A DNA stretch of 18,042 nt, taken from Bacteroidales bacterium (GTDB lineage Bacteria; Bacteroidota; Bacteroidia; Bacteroidales; F082). Made by a program: the position numbers and the translations under genes. The stretch lies in the NCBI GenBank assembly GCA_016281295.1, contig JAEEII010000003.1:1-18042 (forward strand). The letters run 5' to 3'. Each line of letters starts with the position of its first letter. Within the stretch, counting starts at the first letter, position 1. Below are positions 1-8,865 of this stretch, in pieces. Under the pieces are notes generated by a model, which was given only the letters and a program-made list of their open reading frames with translations, ran no database searches and was not told where the DNA came from.

Positions 1-3000
1 AAGTATTCAGGTCGATTTGACGCATGGCACCAAAGAACTTAATAGTACGTTCACCACCACTAGTGTTGTCTTTAACGTGGATCAGATAGAATCCAGAAGC
101 AACAGGCGTATTAGCGAAGTTGGTAAGATCCCAATCAATGGAGGGCTCTTGGTTATCCTTCTTGAACTGACGAATCTTAGTACCAGCGATGTTATAGATG
201 GTAACCACGCAATTATCAGGAAGGTTGGTAATCTTGACGCAGTTCACCAGAGCGTTGGCCTCGTAGGAGCTATAAGCATAGTACGGGTTAGGCACAACGT
301 TGATCTTGTCAAGGTCGCTTTCGGTCTTCGTAGGATCATTGAGATCGGGGTCGAGACCCTCAATAGCAAAGGTGAACTTAGGATTCAGGTTGTTGATGTC
401 CAAGTCAGCATACAAGGAATCGAGTGCGATGCAGCCATATCCAGCGGTATAAGGTTTGCCGATACGGATACGGATCTTCGCATCGTTACCTTCAGGCAGC
501 CAAGGCATACCTTCAACAGCCATAGGCATACCAACCCACAAGCATTGACGCCAGAAACGTTTGCTGTACTGAGTAATCAAGTTTTGGGCACCAGCATTCT
601 GGATAGCGTTGAGCACCTTGAACAGATACTTACCAGCATCGTAGGCCGGGCTGTTAAAGTCTTTGTACTTGAAGGCAGGCGTTTGAGGAACATCGGTAGG
701 TCTATCAAGACCCCAGATGTAAACGAAATGCTTACCACCAAGGACAGGCTCGCCATCAACCTGACGGAAGAGGACAGGATCAGCGTCTTGTTCAGTAGTA
801 CCATCAACAGTAGTCTTTTTCAGTTGAGGAGGATTGAACATCAAGTCATTACCGTTCAAATCCGCAAGGTAAGAGTCTTCACCATAGAGCAGATTCAGAC
901 GCATACCAGACTCAACATCGATGACATAGCCCGGGAACCAACCCATACCCTGTGCAGCGATATAGTTAGGATCGTCAGGATTGTCAGAAGCCTTGATGAA
1001 GGATTCACCATTCGCAAGGGTGGAGTCACCATAGAGGGTGTAATCCCATTCACCACCAGTATAAGGTTTACCATCTTTATCGATGGACGGAGCCTTACGG
1101 AGACGGAAACGAGCGGCACCGCCTTGTGAGAGGGCAGGATCCATACATTGTTCGACAACAGGGCAACGGGTCCACTTAGAACGATCGGCAGTGAACACGA
1201 TATCGATGCTGTTCAGTCTGGCGAAATATTCACCATAACGATAGATCTTGTCCGGCAGAGGTCCAGGGTTGCCAACAGGTTCATTGTTGATAGAAGTAAG
1301 CACGAAAGGAGCCCATGTACGGTTAGCAATCTTCTCGTAATTCTCATTCGGGTCATACGGGATACTGTTACCACCCGTTGCACTGGACATAGAGTAGTCG
1401 TGATAAGCAGTTTGATCCTGGTCAACATAGGTACCAGACCTGATCCAGTTCAACACTGGAGTGACATCCACATCATGGATACCATCAAGCCACTTCTGAG
1501 TACTATCCTGGAAAGTAAGTGAAGAGGTGATCATACCGTTGTTCGGAGCCAAAACCTCCTTAGCAATCTTATCACCATTGTTATCGTGAATAGTACCAGT
1601 GGTAATGGGGCCAATAGCATACTGCTGATCCACAGTGATAGAGATACCACGGTCGATAAAGAGTTTTTCATCGGCATAAACCGTAATGGTATCACTCTTC
1701 AGGGTATCGTTGGTCTCGCAATCTCTTAAATACCAGTGGGAGGCAAGACGAAGAGCAGAGTCACCAATCACAGACTGGTTGGAAGAAACACCATGAGTAT
1801 AGTGCGGATACAGCGTGTCGAACCACAGCTCGTAGTTGCGTGACTTCACCATCAACGGGTCAATAATCTTCACGGAAAGAGGACCGTAACCCACTTTATA
1901 AGTAGGATGATAAACGACCGGGTAGTCGGGGTGACCGAAGCAAACCACCTCAGCGGTATCAGCATTGGTGTTGCTATAGGTAATGTGTTCTTTACCATTT
2001 GCAAGGATGACCGTGTTAGCAAGTTTCTTGGTGAAGATTTGATCCACACATTCCTGGGTGAGTTCAATCTCATTGCCACCATTGCCTTGACCGACGAGAC
2101 GGGTAATTGAAGGCATGTCACCATAGTTAGCTTTCATCACAGTACCGTTCATGATCTGATGAGGAACGGCGGTATAGACTTGGATGTTTTTACGACCTTC
2201 GAGGTAAGGAGTCATCTGGCCACGGAGACCATAGAGGTCTGAAGGCTCTTGAGAGTAGGTCAAGAAGTTGTTGTAGGCGTAAGCCACAGCCATATAATAA
2301 TAGGTCTTGTGGTTAACCAGTGCTGGGCTTTCATTGGAAGAGAACTTATCCTCGGTAATGACAAAGCTATGAGTGATACCACCATCAGCGCCAGAGACCA
2401 TCAATTGAGGAACGTTGCCGCCAATGTAGTTATCCCACTTATAGTTGACAAGGTTGGTAACCTGGTTCTTAATATCAGCCTGGAACACGAGACGAGCTTT
2501 GCTGTTGTCGTTGAGTTCATCAGGACCCACTTCACCATTAACCAGCTGATACACTTTGTAACCCTCGAAACGGTAGTAACGGTCGGCAGGAACTTTGAGT
2601 GAATCAGGCTGAGAAGGATCGAATTCCGGAATCTTATCATCGCGCTCAACATAGCCTTCACGATAGTTGTTGGAAATAGGGCTGTTGGAGAGATAGATGA
2701 TAAACTTCTTGTCAAGCTCACGGATTGTCAAGTCAGGAGCGTTAGGACCATCGATGACTTTGAAGCAGTTGTCAAACAAAGCCTGGCACTTATCGTCAGT
2801 GACACGCAGCAGTTCAACAGAAGCCATAGGACCACCTGAAGAGGCACGAGCCCACGGCACACCGAAGGTGATATAGTTAACAGCACCAGGTTTCAGGGTG
2901 AAGGGGCCTGCTGACTGCATGAAACGACGGTCATCGGCAGGGTTCTTCTCATTCTCTTCAGTCCAATACTTACCATTGGTGTTGTAGCCACCATTGGGCG

Positions 3001-4540
3001 GAAGTCCGTGAGTACCCCAGTTACACGGGTCAGTATTACCCGGGAACATGAAGTCGCACTCAGGACCCACAGCAGCATTAGAACCGGTAGGATAACCAGT
3101 ACCACCGAACATCATCTTGAAACCAGTTCTCCAAACAGACTGGAGCAGCAGGTAGGTCTCAGTAGCATTGTCAGGGTCACCAGTAGGACCATTGGAGTTG
3201 TTGTGATAGAGGAAACGGCGCATACCGAAACGCTCATCATCAACAATGCCATTACCAAAGTTCACACCGTTGATTGACTCGTCGCAGATCTGCTCAAACG
3301 AGATGGTGTCGCTGGTGACGATAGAATCGCCAGTGGCAGGGTTAAAGGTGCTAGTGGTATTAATCGTGTATCTGAACTTGGGGTTATCAATACCGTCGGC
3401 ATCCATGTAAGGACCCTGGAAGAAGTCGATACCGACCGCAGGAGGCTGGTTGCCGTAGGCTTCAGGTTCACCAGAACCATCCACAGCGTCACCATTGTAA
3501 CCATAACCAAGACCACGGGCAACGTCGCAACCGACGTAGTCGTCCTTGGCATAACCCAGGTCAACGTCAGTCCAAGGGCAGAAGAAGGTGTTGGCCAAGG
3601 TATAGGTGGAACGGTTGATAATCTCATAGCTGCAGAACGACATGTTATTGATTTCATCGTTCGTGGAGAAAGCAAAAGCTTGGGCGCGAACCTCAAGGCC
3701 GATAGCGGCACCATTGGACTCAGTGTGGGAGTTACCTTTATCATTGAACACCCACCACAGGGTCTGGTCGCCTTTCAGCACTTGGTCAACAAGGATAGAA
3801 CCCTTGATGGTACCCATACGCTCTTCCTCAGCAGTCGGGATTTTGGTATGACACAGTTTGTTTTCAATGTCATAGTACGGATAGTCACCAGCGTAAGGAT
3901 CATATTCGCCATTACCGTCTCTGTCGAAGAACGGTGCCATATAATGGCTCACACCGGAGATGTTACCACCGCCGACTACATCAGGATGGGCAGGCCAATC
4001 CATGATGGACTTAGGGATGGTATAGCCATCTTCAGGTTCCACAAAAACACCAGAGACCGGGTCGCAGTGCATCAAGAACTGATCCACTTCATCACGGGTA
4101 ATTCTGAAGATCTGGTCCCAAGCGGCGCAAGTTTCTTCATCGATAGAAGCACCCACGATATTCAGAGGGCCAGTCCAGAAGTCATTACCATCTTGACGGA
4201 AACGCACGGCTGCGCACTTCAGCTGGCCGTTGACGTCGGTACCAGCAATCCAAAGTGAACCAGCGTAAAGAGAAGTAGCGGAACCGTTAGCGGGGATGTA
4301 GTATTGGGAGCCGATACCACCGGGGAGGTCCCACCACATATCACCGCCCGCATTGATACGGGTCTTAACATTGTTGATATTCAACCACTCGAATGCTGAG
4401 GAGGGTGAACATCCGGCTGTTGTCTGTTTCAAATTGCGATTGCCATTTTCAGGCTTGCCTTTGAACATTTCAGCCTTTACGGAATTTGCGACACCTGCTA
4501 CGAGGAGTGCAACAAACAATAAACGTAGTGTATTTTTCAT
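1..4540 (-). CDS. Very large exported protein with FlgD/T9SS-like C-terminal domain, partner of the TonB-dependent receptor (3' end outside the window)
   Basis: Reading the minus strand from the ATG at 4538-4540 gives 1513 codons to the window edge; the stretches I translated codon by codon contain no stop. Residues 1-23 form a signal peptide ending VNSVKA-like (ANSVKA, then E), so the protein is exported. Near the N-terminus is a DMWWDLPGG block (about residues 68-76), then a calcium-loop-like DRDGNGEYDPYAGDYP (about 204-219) and a YVGCDVARGLGYGYNGD block (about 330-346). I recall these blocks from large Bacteroidota exported proteins encoded next to TonB-dependent receptors, but I cannot check this here. 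The last ~105 residues (INVVPNPYYAYSSYEANAL through SGFYLIHVKDN to KFFGAMRQIDLNT) look like the FlgD-like beta-sandwich found at the ends of such proteins; a canonical type IX secretion tail is not evident. The gene follows the receptor by 38 bases with no promoter in the gap, so it is probably in its operon. Substrate and role are unknown. High confidence that it is a gene, moderate for family. Confidence 0.88.
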   Translation of the reverse strand, partial: MKNTLRLLFVALLVAGVANSVKAEMFKGKPENGNRNLKQTTAGCSPSSAFEWLNINNVKTRINAGGDMWWDLPGGIGSQYYIPANGSATSLYAGSLWIAGTDVNGQLKCAAVRFRQDGNDFWTGPLNIVGASIDEETCAAWDQIFRITRDEVDQFLMHCDPVSGVFVEPEDGYTIPKSIMDWPAHPDVVGGGNISGVSHYMAPFFDRDGNGEYDPYAGDYPYYDIENKLCHTKIPTAEEERMGTIKGSILVDQVLKGDQTLWWVFNDKGNSHTESNGAAIGLEVRAQAFAFSTNDEINNMSFCSYEIINRSTYTLANTFFCPWTDVDLGYAKDDYVGCDVARGLGYGYNGDAVDGSGEPEAYGNQPPAVGIDFFQGPYMDADGIDNPKFRYTINTTSTFNPATGDSIVTSDTISFEQICDESINGVNFGNGIVDDERFGMRRFLYHNNSNGPTGDPDNATETYLLLQSVWRTGFKMMFGGTGYPTGSNAAVGPECDFMFPGNTDPCNWGTHGLPPNGGYNTNGKYWTEENEKNPADDRRFMQSAGPFTLKPGAVNYITFGVPWARASSGGPMASVELLRVTDDKCQALFDNCFKVIDGPNAPDLTIRELDKKFIIYLSNSPISNNYREGYVERDDKIPEFDPSQPDSLKVPADRYYRFEGYKVYQLVNGEVGPDELNDNSKARLVFQADIKNQVTNLVNYKWDNYIGGNVPQLMVSGADGGITHSFVITEDKFSSNESPALVNHKTYYYMAVAYAYNNFLTYSQEPSDLYGLRGQMTPYLEGRKNIQVYTAVPHQIMNGTVMKANYGDMPSITRLVGQGNGGNEIELTQECVDQIFTKKLANTVILANGKEHITYSNTNADTAEVVCFGHPDYPVVYHPTYKVGYGPLSVKIIDPLMVKSRNYELWFDTLYPHYTHGVSSNQSVIGDSALRLASHWYLRDCETNDTLKSDTITVYADEKLFIDRGISITVDQQYAIGPITTGTIHDNNGDKIAKEVLAPNNGMITSSLTFQDSTQKWLDGIHDVDVTPVLNWIRSGTYVDQDQTAYHDYSMSSATGGNSIPYDPNENYEKIANRTWAPFVLTSINNEPVGNPGPLPDKIYRYGEYFARLNSIDIVFTADRSKWTRCPVVEQCMDPALSQGGAARFRLRKAPSIDKDGKPYTGGEWDYTLYGDSTLANGESFIKASDNPDDPNYIAAQGMGWFPGYVIDVESGMRLNLLYGEDSYLADLNGNDLMFNPPQLKKTTVDGTTEQDADPVLFRQVDGEPVLGGKHFVYIWGLDRPTDVPQTPAFKYKDFNSPAYDAGKYLFKVLNAIQNAGAQNLITQYSKRFWRQCLWVGMPMAVEGMPWLPEGNDAKIRIRIGKPYTAGYGCIALDSLYADLDINNLNPKFTFAIEGLDPDLNDPTKTESDLDKINVVPNPYYAYSSYEANALVNCVKITNLPDNCVVTIYNIAGTKIRQFKKDNQEPSIDWDLTNFANTPVASGFYLIHVKDNTSGGERTIKFFGAMRQIDLNT

Positions 4541-4578
4541 AGCATCTGTATTTATTCGTTAAGATTACGCCTCATCGA

Positions 4579-7500
4579 TTAGAAGTTAAAGCTTGCTCCA
4601 ATTTTAATTTGGCGAGGAGTTGAGTAAGCACCGCCATTATTCACGAAGATCTGATACATTTGGATAAATGCCTCAGGATCGATTTGGGTGTGGATTTGGC
4701 TTTGATACTTCGGAGAGGTGAGGTATCCGTCATCGTCCGGGGCGCCAGTTGCATTATAAACCGAGAGGATGTTTTTAGCATTCAGAAGGTTGGTGAAGTT
4801 GACGTACACGTTGAAGAAGACCTCACGGCCTTGTTTTCCTTCCTTGTTGCCACCGAGGGTGAGGTAGAAGTCCTTGTCCACACGGAGGTCGATCTTGAAG
4901 GAAGCAGGCATTCTGGAGCCGAAGTAGCTACCAGCGAGGAGGTAGTTGCCGCCAGACAGCGGAGAAACCACGGTACGTGATGCGGTATAAGGCGTACCAG
5001 AACCACCGGTCAGCGTCATAGAGGCACCAGCATTGGCGAGCAATTGGATAGGTGCTTTCTCTGACTTCTCACGTTTGATAACGGGGCCGTCATATTTCTT
5101 GCCTGAGCCGAAACGATAGTCGAGGTTAAGACTGAAGTTATGACGACGGTCAACGCTGGTCGGGAAGGTGGATCTCAAGTTCGGCACACCGGCGTTAATC
5201 AAAGCGGCGGCGGTAGAGGTGGAAGCACCAGTCATGTTAGCATACTGCAAGGTATAGCTGGCACGGACACGGACGTTCTTGGTTCTACGAAGGTCATATT
5301 CAGCAGTGATACCCTTGACGGTACCGAAGTCGAGGTTGCTGAAGGAGGAGTAGTCCTTAGGATAAGCACCCGTCAGACGGTACATCTGGATCATGTTACG
5401 AATTTCGTTATAGTAAGCAGTGATCGTCAATGATGAAGTGTTGGTCAGCTTCTGGGTGAAACCGAGTTCATAGTCGATGGTCTGCATCGGCTTGAGGTTC
5501 GGGTTGGCCAGGGTACCTGACACATCATTGAAGTAATAGTAATTCAGGGGGCTCATGAAGAATGAGCTGGTAGGACGTTGGGTCAGCACATCGTAGTGGG
5601 CGAAGAACAAGGCCTCATCCGAAATCGGGAAGGAGAAGGAGATACGAGGCATGAAGCTCCATTGCGGCTCGTAATCCTCAAAGGACTTCATATCCACACG
5701 CTGCTGTGAGGCGTCTTTAATCCAGGGGGAGATACCTGAACCTTTGTCGAGGACTTTGGGTGAGGAGATCTCAGCACCGACCTCGTTGTACCAGGTGGTT
5801 CCGTTACGATAACCAACGATTTCATTGATATCGCTGATCTTGTTGACATACATCGCGAAGTCATCACCCATGGTGCTGGGGATGGTCGCATTCGGAAGTT
5901 TCTCTTGGAGTGAGGTGTTCGTTCTGAAGTCACCAACGGTATAGTAGTCATAGAGGATAAACGGATCTTTCAACACATATTGGTTAGCGTCGAAACGGTC
6001 GGCACGCAGACCGATTTGGAAGATCAGGTCTTTGAAGGCGAACTTATCCTGGATGTAACCGGCAGTGTAGATAGGCTGGCTGGAGCCGACAGGACGAGTG
6101 AAGTAGGTTCTTCCAAGGGCATCGGTAGCCGTCTCAGTGAAGAAGTCTTCCAAGGTCGGGCGTTCACCCCAGGAGTGTTTCTTGCCGTCGTAGGTGTAGC
6201 CATAGTAGCTCACATAGAAGCTACCGTCGCGGGTGAGCTCATCAGGAGCGAACATGCTGATGTCGAGGCCTCCGTTGACATAACCTTTCTTGAGGTTGCC
6301 TTGTGGATCATAGTACATGATGGAATGATCGCTGAAGTCATAGGAGTCCATAAGGATGTATTCAGTGCCTTTGAGATCAAGGCCCATGGCTTTACGGAGG
6401 TTGATGTCGAAGACATATTGAGCGTCGCCGTCATAGAGTCTGTTGAACCAAACGGTATCGACATAACCGTCATTGCTGTGAGCGTAGGGGTTGGCGACAT
6501 CCAACTGTGAGATATGGGCATTGGCCAGGTTTCTCATCAACAGCCAGTAGTTGGTGGAATAGCCCATATAGCTGGAGTTACGTTGCTCATATTGGAAACC
6601 GAGTTTGATTTCATGGGAGCTTTCACCCTTGCCGATGGTCATGGAGGCGTTGACGTTCATAGCGATCTGGTCGCTCAAGCTCTTGTCATAGCCAGTCATC
6701 AAGGTGCCAGGGACAGCGAACATCTGGTAGATAGGATCTGGAGAGTCACCGTTCAGCAAGCCCTTGCCGAGTTGGATATTGTCGAAGTTATCATAGAACC
6801 CGGGTGCTCCGTATGACTGGTAGAGGTCATAGTAGTGCTCGGTATATTTTGCCAGCAGCGGGTTGAACTCAGAGGCATAGAAATCGACGAGAGTGTCATA
6901 GTCCCAGGAGTTGAGCACCCACACGTTGCTGAAGTTTTGCAGGTTGGCGGTGTCACCATCGACAGCGACTCCGGAGTAATTACCCAGTTCGAAGGTAGGA
7001 GTCTTGTGGGTGATGTAACGACCGAGGTTACCGTAAGCGAAGATGTTATCCCAGAGGTCGGGGTCGCCGTCTTCGCCGGTGGAACGGGTGTAGTCTGCTT
7101 GGATGCTGTAGTAGAAGTTACGGATCAGCGAGGTGCTTTCAGGAGCCGTGGGGAAACGCTGGGTGAACTTGATATATCCACGGGTGGTTCCCGACTTGCT
7201 GATGCCGTTCTTCGCCGTATTGAAGAATGAATACGAGCTGGCGAAGTCATGACCTTTGTAACGATAGAACGAACCGCCGAGGGTCAAGTTGATGGTCTCG
7301 GTGGTACGGACGTTGATGTTACCGGAGAGGTTGATGGAGTAACTGCTTGAATTGGTAGAGAACTTGGAGTGCACCAAGTCGGATCTCTTGGTGAAGGAGG
7401 CCAGCTGATAGGTGCTGTTTCCGATACCTGAGAGGACGAGGGGGGTCTCTTCGATACGTTTCTGCCAATCCTCGGTCGCGGTGTAGAAACCGGTGGCGGA

Positions 7501-8343
7501 GAGGGCACCTACTCTGTGGTAGGTGAGGTCACCTGCGAGGAAGAAGCCGAGAAGAGCGGTCTCCATGTTCTTGCCCTTGATGAGAGGTCCCTGGACGTTG
7601 AAGCCCAGACGGTCGTGGCCATAGCCCTCGACAGAGCCTTCAAGTTCCAAGCCGAAGCCGAAGGTACGGCTGGGGCCCTTGGTGGTCAAGTTGATGATAC
7701 CACCCATGGCGTCACCGTACATGGCGGGGGTACCACCCAAGATGACGTCCACCTGGTCGATGGCGCTTTGAGGCACACTGGCACTACCGATAACCTTCAC
7801 ACCGTCGATATAGTACACGGCACTCTCACGAGAACCACGCACACTACCGACCTCACCGTCAACGGAGACGACGCCACCCACAGTAGAGGCAACGCCGGAT
7901 GCGGTACGGTTTGGCAATTTCGCAATTTCCTCTGCCGTGATGGACGCACCAGAAGTGGTGTTGTCCTTCGAGATCAGAGGCACTTCGTAATCAATGACGG
8001 TGACCTCAGTCAAACTGATGGCACCACTCGTCATCTTAATGTTCCAATCGGTGATCTTGTTGGCAGGAATAATAATGCCGTTCAAGACATAATTGTTGTA
8101 GCCAACGAAAGTCGCCTTCAAATCATACGTTCCCGGAGGAATCGGGTTGATGTCATAGTTACCATCGAAATCCGAAGTGGCACCGCCAACCATCGTACCT
8201 CCTTTTTCAAGGACGATGTTTGCGAATGACACGGGCTCACCCGTTTCATCGGTAACCTTTCCTTTCAGTCGCCCTGTCTGCGCGAGAGCCAACGTACAAG
8301 TGGCTAACACAATCGCTAGGGTCATTAGTAAATTTCTAAACAT
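4579..8343 (-). CDS. TonB-dependent outer-membrane receptor with N-terminal carboxypeptidase-regulatory-like domain
   Basis: The 1254-residue product begins with a signal peptide (residues 1-21, ending TCTLALA before Q). A CarboxypepD_reg-like beta-sandwich follows at about 24-108 (GRLKGKVTDETGEPVSFANI, then DFDGNYDINPIPPGTYDL). The TonB plug spans about 110-225, with SLTEVTVIDYEVPL, VRGSRESAVYYIDGVKV and YGDAMGGIINLTTKG typical of plug strands. The rest is a long beta-barrel ending in an aromatic residue (IKIGASFNF), as outer-membrane barrels do. Receptors of this class import ligands across the outer membrane using TonB-ExbBD energy, or act in protein export. No SusD-like lipoprotein gene is adjacent; instead the next gene encodes a giant exported protein, so this is not a classical glycan SusCD pair. 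The ligand cannot be told from sequence. A clear promoter precedes the ATG, and no internal stop or frameshift is present. Confidence 0.93.
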   Translation of the reverse strand: MFRNLLMTLAIVLATCTLALAQTGRLKGKVTDETGEPVSFANIVLEKGGTMVGGATSDFDGNYDINPIPPGTYDLKATFVGYNNYVLNGIIIPANKITDWNIKMTSGAISLTEVTVIDYEVPLISKDNTTSGASITAEEIAKLPNRTASGVASTVGGVVSVDGEVGSVRGSRESAVYYIDGVKVIGSASVPQSAIDQVDVILGGTPAMYGDAMGGIINLTTKGPSRTFGFGLELEGSVEGYGHDRLGFNVQGPLIKGKNMETALLGFFLAGDLTYHRVGALSATGFYTATEDWQKRIEETPLVLSGIGNSTYQLASFTKRSDLVHSKFSTNSSSYSINLSGNINVRTTETINLTLGGSFYRYKGHDFASSYSFFNTAKNGISKSGTTRGYIKFTQRFPTAPESTSLIRNFYYSIQADYTRSTGEDGDPDLWDNIFAYGNLGRYITHKTPTFELGNYSGVAVDGDTANLQNFSNVWVLNSWDYDTLVDFYASEFNPLLAKYTEHYYDLYQSYGAPGFYDNFDNIQLGKGLLNGDSPDPIYQMFAVPGTLMTGYDKSLSDQIAMNVNASMTIGKGESSHEIKLGFQYEQRNSSYMGYSTNYWLLMRNLANAHISQLDVANPYAHSNDGYVDTVWFNRLYDGDAQYVFDINLRKAMGLDLKGTEYILMDSYDFSDHSIMYYDPQGNLKKGYVNGGLDISMFAPDELTRDGSFYVSYYGYTYDGKKHSWGERPTLEDFFTETATDALGRTYFTRPVGSSQPIYTAGYIQDKFAFKDLIFQIGLRADRFDANQYVLKDPFILYDYYTVGDFRTNTSLQEKLPNATIPSTMGDDFAMYVNKISDINEIVGYRNGTTWYNEVGAEISSPKVLDKGSGISPWIKDASQQRVDMKSFEDYEPQWSFMPRISFSFPISDEALFFAHYDVLTQRPTSSFFMSPLNYYYFNDVSGTLANPNLKPMQTIDYELGFTQKLTNTSSLTITAYYNEIRNMIQMYRLTGAYPKDYSSFSNLDFGTVKGITAEYDLRRTKNVRVRASYTLQYANMTGASTSTAAALINAGVPNLRSTFPTSVDRRHNFSLNLDYRFGSGKKYDGPVIKREKSEKAPIQLLANAGASMTLTGGSGTPYTASRTVVSPLSGGNYLLAGSYFGSRMPASFKIDLRVDKDFYLTLGGNKEGKQGREVFFNVYVNFTNLLNAKNILSVYNATGAPDDDGYLTSPKYQSQIHTQIDPEAFIQMYQIFVNNGGAYSTPRQIKIGASFNF

Positions 8344-8390
8344 ACCTTGTAATTTTATGTAATACTGCTTTTAGTGCATTAAAAAGACTC

Positions 8391-8421
8391 CAAAATTATA
8401 AACTTTTTGCAAAGCTCACAA
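8391..8421 (-). promoter_or_regulatory. Promoter of the receptor operon
   Basis: On the minus strand the -7 box TAATTTTG (8398-8391) matches the Bacteroidota consensus TAnnTTTG exactly. A TTG at 8421-8419 lies 20 nt upstream, the expected place for the -33 element. The predicted 5' leader is about 40 nt and AT-rich. The remainder of 8344-8520 is AT-rich and holds no gene or clear hairpin. Confidence 0.6.
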
Positions 8422-8520
8422 GAAAAATTCGCTTTTCCAACTATTTTTTTACTCATAAAATTTTTAACATTTCTTGAACACTATGAAAATTAAGCTGTTA
8501 AGATATCGACAGCAGGTTCT

Positions 8521-8787
8521 TCAATTACGCCTCAAATGCCGATTCAATTGCCTGGCTCGCTTTCGATCCTCACGAATCATTTTTTTTGTCTTAGGTGCTT
8601 GATGCTTGTAATGCGCCGCCTTGGCCTTTTTATATTCACGGCGCGCCTGTGCCTCTTGTCGCTCCGCCGCCCGCTCCGCCTTCCGGATGGCACGACTGGA
8701 ACGAGTGGTCTTGCAAGCACTGCAAAACAGCACAACGACACCTATTAATATAATATACCTCAAAGCCTTCTTCCGAAACCTCTTCAT
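8521..8787 (-). CDS. Small Lys/Arg-rich putative lipoprotein
   Basis: The 88-residue product starts at the ATG at 8785-8787. The same frame stays open upstream to 9003, but that extension would cover the divergent lipoprotein gene and this gene's own promoter, so the short form is preferred. Residues 1-10 are basic, 11-21 hydrophobic, and FCSAC supplies a lipobox with Cys25 as the acylation site. The mature part is almost entirely charged helix: KAERAAERQEAQARREYKKA and, at the end, REDRKRARQLNRHLRRN, with net strong positive charge. Small lipoproteins with such basic tails occur in Bacteroidota, but I know of no assigned function. A role in binding anionic surface material such as LPS, peptidoglycan or nucleic acid is only a guess. 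It has its own promoter, divergent from the next gene. Confidence 0.75.
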   Translation of the reverse strand: MKRFRKKALRYIILIGVVVLFCSACKTTRSSRAIRKAERAAERQEAQARREYKKAKAAHYKHQAPKTKKMIREDRKRARQLNRHLRRN

Positions 8788-8805
8788 AGTGATGAATATT
8801 TTGCG

Positions 8806-8835
8806 CAAAAATAAGAATCTTTTGCGATTACCCAA
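8806..8835 (-). promoter_or_regulatory. Promoter of the small basic lipoprotein gene
   Basis: Minus-strand TATTTTTG (8813-8806) fits TAnnTTTG, with TTG at 8835-8833 after a 19-nt spacer. It sits about 18 nt upstream of the ATG at 8787, which supports that start over the upstream-extended frame. Confidence 0.55.
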
Positions 8836-8853
8836 TGATTTGGCAAAAAACTG

Positions 8854-8861
8854 TAACTTTG
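8854..8861 (+). promoter_or_regulatory. -7 element of the Rieske-like lipoprotein gene, almost touching its ATG
   Basis: TAACTTTG is an exact TAnnTTTG match. Only four bases separate it from the ATG at 8866, so a transcript starting at the usual distance would be leaderless or nearly so. A -33 box at the right spacing is not obvious; a TTTG at 8839-8842 is too close. Confidence 0.5.
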
Positions 8862-8865
8862 CGAC

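Noticed and set aside
17..1129. Long open frames on the plus strand opposite the giant exported protein and the receptor (several of 60-370 residues between 17 and 8229)
   Set aside because: Their products lack recognisable domains, signal peptides or good starts, and they lie opposite real minus-strand coding sequence with clear protein features. They are reading-frame shadows.
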